Shown piece by piece: positions 1 to 4,741 of a DNA stretch of 5,531 bases. The stretch's first letter is position 1; each line of letters begins with the position of its first letter. The stretch covers positions 1 to 5,531 of the forward strand of contig JAEYTB010000265.1 of assembly GCA_023434205.1 (NCBI GenBank). The letters run 5' to 3'. Source of the DNA: Planctomycetota bacterium. Lineage in GTDB: Bacteria; Planctomycetota; Phycisphaerae; Phycisphaerales; UBA1924. The notes below the pieces were generated by a model, which did not search any database, had not been told where the DNA came from, and was given only the letters and a program-made list of their open reading frames with translations. A program made the translations under genes and the position numbers.

Positions 1-164
1 CCGCCCCCGCCCAGCCCCCCATCGCCATCACCGTCACCCAGCGCTTCATGAAGAAGACCAGCTCGCGCCCGCCCGTCCTCCGCGCCGACCGCACCCAGGG
101 CATCATGGCCCTCATCAAGCGCAAGCAGGAACTCGAGCAGCAGTCGCAGGTCGACGACGACTAA
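1..164 (+). CDS. C-terminal end of an unrecognised protein (5' partial)
   Basis: This is the last 53 codons of a plus-strand gene whose start lies before the window. The frame begins at position 3 and ends at TAA 162-164. Nearly every codon ends in G or C, as in the other genes here, which supports real coding. The tail is basic and then polar: a short beta-like stretch (AITVTQRF), a lysine/arginine-rich segment (MKKTSSRPP), then a likely charged helix (ALIKRKQELEQQ) ending in three aspartates. I do not recognise a family and assign no function. Its stop codon overlaps the stop of the convergent epimerase gene by a few bases, so no intergenic space separates them. Confidence 0.7.
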   Translation, partial: APAQPPIAITVTQRFMKKTSSRPPVLRADRTQGIMALIKRKQELEQQSQVDDD

Positions 165-1126
165 GCGCCGAGCGACCTCATCCAATCCCACTGCCGCGCG
201 ACCCCCTCCTCAAAGGGGGTCGTCGGCTTATACCCCAGCTCCGCCCCGCTCCGCGTCAGGTCCGCCCACGTCCGCTGCACATCACCCGCACGCATCGGCC
301 CGCGCTCGATCTTCGCGGGCTTGCCCACCACCCGCGCGATCGTCCCCACCATCTCCTCCAGCCCCACCGGCCGGTTTCCCCCCAGGTTCCACACCCGGTA
401 CCCATACCGATCAACCCGGTCGTACGCCGCCAGCACGCCCTTCACGATGTCATCGATGTACGTGTAGTCGCGGCTGGTCCCCTCGCCGAACAGCTGCACC
501 ACCTCACCCGCGGCGATCTTCCGCATGAACAGCCCGATCGCCAGGTCCGGCCTCTGCCGCGGCCCGAACACCGTGAAAAACCGCAGGCACGCCACCGGCA
601 TCTTCGTCAGGTGCCAGTGCGTGTACCCGATCAGCTCGCACGCCTTCTTCGTCGCCGCGTACGGGCTGATCGGCTCGTTCACATCCTGCGTCTCGCTGAA
701 CGGCGTCGTCGGCGCGTTGCCGTACACGCTGCTCGACGACGCTGCGACCACCCGCCCGCACCCGACGCGCTGCGCCGCCTCCAGCACCACGCTCGTCGCC
801 ACCACGTTCGCGACCGAATACCCCACCGGGTCCTCGATGCTCGGCCGCACCCCCGCCTTCGCCGCCAGATGGATGATCCCCGCAGGCCGCGCCGCACCGA
901 CCACCCGCGCGAACGCGGCCTTGTCCGCCACATCCGCCTCGTGAAACTCCAGCGCGCCGCCCAGCTCACGCAGGTTCCGCTCCTTCACTGCGCGCGGATA
1001 AAACCCATCAAAGTTGTCAACCCCGACCACCCGTTCGCCCCGCGCCAGCAGCGCCGCGGCAACGTGCGAGCCGATAAACCCCGCCGCCCCGGTCACCAGC
1101 ACCGGCCGGCCAGAATCCTGTGCCAT
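161..1126 (-). CDS. NAD-dependent epimerase/dehydratase, probable UDP-glucuronate 4-epimerase
   Basis: The 321-residue product is an extended short-chain dehydrogenase/reductase that would interconvert UDP-sugar C4 epimers in the cytoplasm, supplying sugars for surface glycans. Seen in the sequence: the Rossmann NAD-binding motif TGAAGFIGSH with G13, G16 and G19; acidic D37 after the second strand, expected for NAD binding; HLAAKAGVRPS near residues 86-96; a serine cluster S130-S133 followed by VYGN; and catalytic Y156-x3-K160 (PYAATKK). The C-terminal half has LRFFTVFGPRQRPD, SRDYTYIDD and GDVQRTWAD. HLAAxAGVR and the GDVxxTxAD signature favour UDP-glucuronate 4-epimerases over GalE, but related NAD-dependent epimerases cannot be excluded. 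Length is normal for the family. I chose the ATG at 1126 over an in-frame GTG at 1162 because AGGAAG sits 6 nt upstream of it, while the GTG has no such site. The stop is TAG at 163-161. Neighbours give no clear pathway. Confidence 0.9.
   Translation of the reverse strand: MAQDSGRPVLVTGAAGFIGSHVAAALLARGERVVGVDNFDGFYPRAVKERNLRELGGALEFHEADVADKAAFARVVGAARPAGIIHLAAKAGVRPSIEDPVGYSVANVVATSVVLEAAQRVGCGRVVAASSSSVYGNAPTTPFSETQDVNEPISPYAATKKACELIGYTHWHLTKMPVACLRFFTVFGPRQRPDLAIGLFMRKIAAGEVVQLFGEGTSRDYTYIDDIVKGVLAAYDRVDRYGYRVWNLGGNRPVGLEEMVGTIARVVGKPAKIERGPMRAGDVQRTWADLTRSGAELGYKPTTPFEEGVARQWDWMRSLGA
199..222 (+). other. Perfect 8-bp stem-loop near the convergent gene ends
   Basis: CGACCCCC at 199-206 pairs with GGGGGTCG at 215-222 around an 8-nt loop. 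It lies inside the 3' end of the epimerase gene and about 35 nt after the stop of the plus-strand gene ending at 164. No T run follows on either strand, so it is not a classical intrinsic terminator. It could still protect 3' ends or help stop convergent transcription. It could also be a by-product of coding the conserved TTPFEEGV segment in GC-rich codons. Confidence 0.35.
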
Positions 1127-1132
1127 CTCATG

Positions 1133-1138
1133 CTTCCT
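1133..1138 (-). promoter_or_regulatory. Shine-Dalgarno site that sets the epimerase start
   Basis: Read on the minus strand this is AGGAAG, six bases before the ATG at 1126. It decides the start, because the upstream in-frame GTG at 1162 is preceded by a pyrimidine-rich CCTCCC with no ribosome-binding potential. Confidence 0.6.
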
Positions 1139-1174
1139 GCGCGCCCAAACCCGCCGCGCCACGGGAGGTTAACC

Positions 1175-1214
1175 GCAAAAACAAGCAGGGCGCCATCAAA
1201 GACAGCGCCCCGCT
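1175..1214 (-). terminator. Rho-independent terminator-like hairpin on the minus strand
   Basis: On the minus strand AGC-G-GGGCGC pairs with GCGCCC-T-GCT (six G/C pairs, one mismatch, three more pairs) around an 11-nt loop, followed at once by TGTTTTTGC. It lies about 135 bp past the stop of the exported-protein gene ending at 1350 and about 50 bp before the epimerase start, so it most simply ends transcription of the former. If the epimerase promoter lies upstream of it, the hairpin would instead act as a leader attenuator. Confidence 0.55.
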
Positions 1215-1235
1215 GGAGGAGAGAGAGATCGTGGG

Positions 1236-1241
1236 AGTATA
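1236..1241 (-). promoter_or_regulatory. Possible -10 hexamer upstream of the epimerase gene
   Basis: The minus strand reads TATACT here, one mismatch from TATAAT, in one of the few AT-richer patches of the window (GATAAGAATC precedes it). No good -35 hexamer lies 16-18 bp upstream; TTGGGC is about 22 bp away. A start here would give a leader of roughly 100 nt that contains the hairpin at 1175-1214. Weak evidence only. Confidence 0.25.
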
Positions 1242-1324
1242 GATTCTTATCGGTGTGCAGGTTGCCCAAACCTCCAAAGATACACGCGCGATTAACAGGG
1301 TTTCCCCAGGTTTCTAGCCCCCAC

Positions 1325-1339
1325 GCGCAGGAACTGCGC
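1325..1339. other. Short perfect stem-loop just after the exported-protein gene
   Basis: GCGCAG and CTGCGC flank a 3-nt loop. On the minus strand this is 11 bp beyond the TAG at 1352-1350. No T run follows, so it is not an intrinsic terminator alone; it might stabilise the mRNA 3' end. The rest of 1127-1349 shows no coding region that I can support. Confidence 0.25.
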
Positions 1340-1349
1340 CCCGCCGCCT

Positions 1350-2279
1350 CTACTTGGGCTGCTTCTGCTTCCCCGCCTCTTCCTTCAGCCGCTCGAAGTA
1401 CCGCTTCACGGCACGCTCCTGCTCCTCCGGCGGGAGGTTCTTGATCCGTTCGCGGGCGCGCTCCGGAATCCGGGGGTCATCCAGCCCCGGCCCGCCCTTG
1501 CCCGCCTCTTCCTTCTGCCGATCAAGCCACCGCTTCACCGCACGCTCCCGCTCCTCGGGCGGCAGGTTCTTGATCCGTTCGCGTGCCCCCTCGGGCAGGT
1601 CGTCCATGCCCTTCTGCTGGGGCCGCATGTCCATCTCGCGCCCCATCTCCCGCAGCCGGTCCAGCTCGGCCCTGAACGCCTTCTTCTGACCCTCGTTGAG
1701 CACCGCGTACACCCGGGCGTGGTTCTCCGCCGGGTTGGGCGCATTGGCCAGCAGCTCCTTCACCTTCTCCCGCGCCTCCTCCGACTTCTTGGCATCCGGC
1801 GCCATCCCCTCGCCCGACCCGTCCTTGGGCTGATTGCGCCGCTGGTCGAGCCCCGGCGCGCGGTTCGGCGCCCGCCGGTCCACGAACTGCTGCACCCGCC
1901 GCCGGTCCTCCGGGCTCAGCTGGGGCATCAGCTCGCGCACCTTCTCCTGGTTCTCCGCCCTGTACTTCGCCACCGAGGCGTTGAAGTCCTCGTTGATCTG
2001 CTTGAGCTGCGCCTGCTGCTCATCCGTCAGCCGGTTCTCGCCCGCCCCCTCACCCCGCAGCGACTCCAGCGCCCGCAGGAACAGGCGGTGGGGGATCTCG
2101 CTCCCCATCATGTCCTTGCCCCGCTGCCGCCCGGGCGTGAACTGCCGCTGCTCCCCGGGAACGCCGCCTTCCTTAACCGCCGGGCCCCGCAGCGCATCAG
2201 CGCCCGGCTGGGCCTGGGCCATCGCCACACCGGACACCGAAAGGCCGGCCACCACAACGAGCCGCTGGATCGAGCGCAT
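1350..2279 (-). CDS. Exported, highly charged helical protein with LTxxQ-like motifs and a duplicated C-terminal repeat
   Basis: The 309-residue product starts with a typical Sec signal peptide: R2 and R6, a hydrophobic core LVVVAGLSVSGVAMA, and a likely cleavage after A21 (AMA) or A23 (AQA). No lipobox and no further membrane segment are visible, so it should be periplasmic or secreted. The mature part is rich in Glu, Lys, Arg and Gln and probably mostly helical. RLTDEQQAQLKQI (83-95) and VLNEGQKKAF (193-202) resemble the LTxxQ motifs of the Spy/CpxP group of periplasmic chaperone-like proteins; this likeness is inferred and weak. Residues 229-261 and 272-304 are two copies of one unit, 27 of 33 identical, with core ARERIKNLPPEE and ERAVKR. 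Function is unknown. The ATG at 2279 is chosen over an upstream in-frame extension because AGGAG lies 7 nt before it and the signal peptide starts there. It is divergent from the Mrp gene. Confidence 0.85.
   Translation of the reverse strand: MRSIQRLVVVAGLSVSGVAMAQAQPGADALRGPAVKEGGVPGEQRQFTPGRQRGKDMMGSEIPHRLFLRALESLRGEGAGENRLTDEQQAQLKQINEDFNASVAKYRAENQEKVRELMPQLSPEDRRRVQQFVDRRAPNRAPGLDQRRNQPKDGSGEGMAPDAKKSEEAREKVKELLANAPNPAENHARVYAVLNEGQKKAFRAELDRLREMGREMDMRPQQKGMDDLPEGARERIKNLPPEERERAVKRWLDRQKEEAGKGGPGLDDPRIPERARERIKNLPPEEQERAVKRYFERLKEEAGKQKQPK
1368..1466 (-). repeat. Second copy of a 99-bp coding repeat
   Basis: It encodes residues 272-304 of the exported protein and is offset by 129 bp (43 codons) from the first copy. 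By hand count about 84 of 99 bases match the other copy, and the ten residues joining the two copies are unrelated to the repeat. Confidence 0.85.
1497..1595 (-). repeat. First copy of a 99-bp coding repeat
   Basis: It encodes residues 229-261 of the exported protein. It differs from the second copy at six amino acids, several of them conservative (W/Y, L/F, D/E), which suggests a duplication kept under selection for an amphipathic helical unit. Confidence 0.85.
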
Positions 2280-2358
2280 GGAACGTCTCCTGAAGGGTTC
2301 ACGGGGGCTAACGACCTTCGCCCGCCGGGTATTGCCATCGACCAACCTATCCTTCTTT
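2280..2358. promoter_or_regulatory. Divergent intergenic region between the exported-protein gene and mrp
   Basis: These 79 bp must carry the promoters of both divergent genes unless transcription enters from farther away. On the plus strand TATCCT at 2348-2353 could be a -10 element; transcription would then begin at about the A of the mrp ATG, giving a leaderless message. TTGCCA at 2332-2337 resembles a -35 box but is only 10 bp from that hexamer, too close to pair with it. I see no convincing minus-strand promoter and no clear operator palindrome. Confidence 0.35.
2287..2291 (-). promoter_or_regulatory. Shine-Dalgarno site of the exported-protein gene
   Basis: On the minus strand AGGAG lies seven bases before the ATG at 2279. 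It fixes the start at the signal peptide rather than at the in-frame codons far upstream, which would run antisense through the Mrp gene. Confidence 0.7.
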
Positions 2359-3534
2359 ATGTCGATCACCAAGGAGTTTGTCCGCGAAGCCCTGGCCGGG
2401 TCCCCGGTCGGCCCCCAGCTCCTCCACATCGCCGCGTGCGACAACATGGCCAGCATCCGCCTGGGCGCCACCGGCACGCCCGCCGACCTCCAGGCCCTCG
2501 CCGCCACGGCACATAGGTGCCTGCTGGACAAGGCGAAGGCCGCCGGGACCCCCCTCGACTCCTTCATCGCCGAGTTCATCGGGCCCGGCGGCAAGGTGGT
2601 CCACACCGCCCGCTTCGGCCAGCCCGCGGCAGGCGCCCGCCCCCCGGCCCCCCCCAGCCCCGCCGGCCACACCCCCATCCCCGGCCTCAAGCCCGCTCAG
2701 GCACCCGCCGGCCCTTGCGGCCTCCCGGGCGTGAAGCACATCATCGCGGTGGGCGCTGGGAAAGGCGGCGTCGGCAAGTCCACCATCGCCCTCAACCTCG
2801 CGGTGGGCCTCGCCCGCAAGGGCCACGCCGTGGGCCTGCTTGATGCCGACATCTACGGCCCCTCCATGCCCACCATGCTCGGCCTGGACACCTTCGAGAC
2901 CATCGTCCACGCCGGGATGCTCCAGCCCTTCACCGTCCACGGCATCAAGACCATGACCATGGGCAAGCTCGTGGACCCCGAGAAGCCCCTCATCTGGCGC
3001 GGGCCGATGGCCCACGGCGCCTTCAAGCAGCTCACCGAGCAGACCAACTGGGGCGAGCTCGACTATCTCATCATCGACCTGCCCCCCGGCACCGGCGACA
3101 TCTCCCTCACCATGGCCCAGATGCTCCGCCTCACCGGCGCGGTCGTCGTCTGCACCCCCCAGAAGGTCGCCCAAGACGACGCCGTCCGCGCCGCCAAGAT
3201 GTTCCAGCAGCTCCAGGTCGAGGTCCTGGGCGTCGTCGAGAACATGAGCTACTTCGTGGGCGATGACGCCAAGGTCTACGACATCTTCGGCCGCGGCGGG
3301 GCCGAGAAGATGGCCGCCCGCCTGAACGTCCCCTTCCTGGGCGCCGTACCCATCACCATGGCCCTCCGCGCCAACTCCGACAAGGGCGACCCCACCGCCA
3401 ACTTCACCGCCGAGGACGGCCCCGGCCGCCAGCTCGCGCAGACGCTCAACGCCCTGGTCGCCAACGTCGAAGCCCAGGCCGCCCTCGCCGCGGTGAAGCA
3501 GCAGACGACGCGCCCGACCCTCTCCATCTCCTGA
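2359..3534 (+). CDS. mrp: Mrp/ApbC/NBP35-family P-loop ATPase lacking the CxxC pair
   Basis: The 391-residue product belongs to the Mrp (ApbC) family of cytoplasmic ATPases, known as Fe-S cluster carriers or scaffolds. The ATPase domain begins near residue 125. It has the deviant Walker A GKGGVGKST (135-142 core, K135 and K140), the Mrp signature DADIYGPSMP (162-171), WRGPM (213-217), LIIDLPPGTGD (237-247) and VVENMSYF (292-299) followed by YDIFGRGG. Two things are odd. Where family members usually carry CPxC after ENMSYFV, this one has GDDA (301-304), so the cluster-binding cysteines are absent. The first 88 residues do not show the DPE motif of the usual MIP18/DUF59 domain; they look alpha-beta-alpha-beta and are joined by a Pro/Ala-rich linker (88-123). 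Remaining cysteines are C27, C54, C120 and C265. ATG 2359 has no Shine-Dalgarno; it follows CCTTCTTT. dxr starts 21 bp after the TGA. Family assignment is firm; an Fe-S role is doubtful. Confidence 0.93.
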   Translation: MSITKEFVREALAGSPVGPQLLHIAACDNMASIRLGATGTPADLQALAATAHRCLLDKAKAAGTPLDSFIAEFIGPGGKVVHTARFGQPAAGARPPAPPSPAGHTPIPGLKPAQAPAGPCGLPGVKHIIAVGAGKGGVGKSTIALNLAVGLARKGHAVGLLDADIYGPSMPTMLGLDTFETIVHAGMLQPFTVHGIKTMTMGKLVDPEKPLIWRGPMAHGAFKQLTEQTNWGELDYLIIDLPPGTGDISLTMAQMLRLTGAVVVCTPQKVAQDDAVRAAKMFQQLQVEVLGVVENMSYFVGDDAKVYDIFGRGGAEKMAARLNVPFLGAVPITMALRANSDKGDPTANFTAEDGPGRQLAQTLNALVANVEAQAALAAVKQQTTRPTLSIS

Positions 3535-3555
3535 CTCGCCCTCATTCGCCCTGAC

Positions 3556-4707
3556 ATGCCCAAGCGCGTCATCATCCTCGGCTCCACCGGCTCCATCGGC
3601 ACGCAGACCCTCGAGGTCATCGAGCACCTCAACACCCTGCACGCCCGCGCCGAGCACCCGCACGCGTACGAGGTCGCCGGCCTGGCCTGCGGCCGCAACC
3701 GCGCCCTCATGGAAGAGCAGGCGCGAAGGTTCAACGTCAAGCACCTCGCGTGCGGCCAGGATTCCGATGCGGGCGCGCTCGACCTCGTCCAGAACGTCGA
3801 GTGCGACCTGGTCGTCGCCGCGATCGTTGGGTCCGCGGGCATCCGCGCGACCCTCGCCGCGGTCGAGCTCGGGCGCGATGTCGCGCTCGCCAACAAAGAG
3901 TCGCTGGTCGCCGCGGGTTCCCTCATCATCCCCGCGGCACAACGCTCCGGCTCCAAACTCCTCCCCATCGACAGCGAGCACGCCGCGCTGTGGCAGTGCC
4001 TGGGTTCGGCACCCACGCCCTTCAACGCCCCGCCGACGCTCATGCGCGCGATCCTGACCGCCTCGGGCGGCCCCTTCCGCACCTGGACCCGCGCGCAGAT
4101 CTGGGATGCGCTCCCCCACCAGGCCCTCAAGCACCCGACCTGGTCGATGGGCAAGAAGGTGACGATCGACTGCGCCTCACTGATGAACAAGGGCCTGGAG
4201 ATCATCGAGGCCCACTGGCTCTTCGGGATTTCCCCCGACAAGCTGGAGGCGATGGTCCACCCGCAATCGCTGGTCCACGCGCTCGCCGAGTTCAGCGACG
4301 GCAACGTGATCGCCCAGCTCGCCGCGCCCGACATGCGCACTCCTATCCAGCACGCGCTCACGTGGCCCGCGCGCGTGGCGAGCGCATCGCGCCGCATCGA
4401 CTGGGCCGCGCTGCGCTCGCTGGAGTTTGAGCCGGTGGACCATGACAAGTTCCCCCTCCTGCGCCTCGCCTTCCGGGCGACCCGACAGGGTGGCACCGCG
4501 GGCGCGATCCTCAACGCCGCCAACGAGTGCGCCGTCCGCGCCTTCCTCGCCAGCGAGAACGCCGCCACCCCGATGCGTCTGGGCCGGGTCATCGAGGCCG
4601 TCCTCGAGACCGTGGAGGCCGTCAAGCCCGCGCCCATGACCTCGCTCCAGGACTGTGCCGCCGCGGAAGCGACCGCTTGCGAGTATGTTGAGCGGGTCCT
4701 CCGCTAG
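3556..4707 (+). CDS. dxr: 1-deoxy-D-xylulose 5-phosphate reductoisomerase
   Basis: This is the second enzyme of the non-mevalonate (MEP) isoprenoid pathway, turning DXP into 2-C-methyl-D-erythritol 4-phosphate with NADPH and a divalent metal in the cytoplasm. The 383 residues are near full family length. Seen in order: NADPH motif GSTGSIGTQTL (9-19), ANKESLVAAG (112-121), metal ligands D139 and E141 in PIDSEHAALW, TASGGPF (168-174), the flexible active-site loop with H193, W196 and M198 (HPTWSMGKK), and NKGLE with N211, K212 and third metal ligand E215. HPQSLVHA and NAANECAVRAF follow. The position matching phosphate-binding Ser222 of the E. coli enzyme is Cys206 (TIDCASLMNK). Otherwise the active site looks intact. 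The ATG has no clear Shine-Dalgarno; the gene is 21 bp behind mrp and probably cotranscribed with it. Its last codons form one arm of a terminator-like hairpin. Confidence 0.97.
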   Translation: MPKRVIILGSTGSIGTQTLEVIEHLNTLHARAEHPHAYEVAGLACGRNRALMEEQARRFNVKHLACGQDSDAGALDLVQNVECDLVVAAIVGSAGIRATLAAVELGRDVALANKESLVAAGSLIIPAAQRSGSKLLPIDSEHAALWQCLGSAPTPFNAPPTLMRAILTASGGPFRTWTRAQIWDALPHQALKHPTWSMGKKVTIDCASLMNKGLEIIEAHWLFGISPDKLEAMVHPQSLVHALAEFSDGNVIAQLAAPDMRTPIQHALTWPARVASASRRIDWAALRSLEFEPVDHDKFPLLRLAFRATRQGGTAGAILNAANECAVRAFLASENAATPMRLGRVIEAVLETVEAVKPAPMTSLQDCAAAEATACEYVERVLR

Positions 4708-4717
4708 ACCCGCTTTT
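4691..4717 (+). terminator. Terminator-like hairpin enclosing the dxr stop codon
   Basis: AGCGGGTC (4691-4698) pairs perfectly with GACCCGCT (4707-4714) around an 8-nt loop, and TTT follows (four T in a row with the last stem base). The TAG at 4705-4707 spans the loop and the first base of the 3' arm. The stem is strong but the T run is short, so termination may be partial, reducing transcription into the glycosyltransferase gene 25 bp beyond. Confidence 0.5.
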
Positions 4718-4741
4718 GGCCTTCCGCTTCCCGCTTTCCCC

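Noticed and set aside
1291..1316. Repeated GGTTTC within an AT-richer patch as a possible operator
   Set aside because: The repeat is too short and not palindromic, and no regulator or second occurrence supports it.
2332..2353. TTGCCA and TATCCT as a -35/-10 pair for mrp
   Set aside because: The spacing is only 10 bp, far below the 16-18 bp needed for a sigma-70 type promoter; only the -10-like hexamer is kept as a weak possibility.
1834..2358. Upstream extension of the Mrp reading frame
   Set aside because: The extension is antisense to the exported-protein gene, which has its own signal peptide and Shine-Dalgarno; the added residues show no family similarity.
2280..2690. N-terminal extension of the exported-protein frame
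   Set aside because: It would run antisense through the start of mrp and would bury a well-formed signal peptide and its AGGAG site.
2347..4134. 595-residue open frame on the minus strand opposite mrp and dxr
   Set aside because: It is a GC-driven shadow: its product is Gly/Ala/Glu/Asp-rich with no motif, while the opposite strand carries two well-recognised conserved enzymes over the same bases.
3276..4637. 453-residue open frame on the minus strand opposite dxr
   Set aside because: Composition is Ser/Arg/Ala-rich without domain signatures, and it lies fully antisense to mrp and dxr; very long spurious frames are expected at this GC content.
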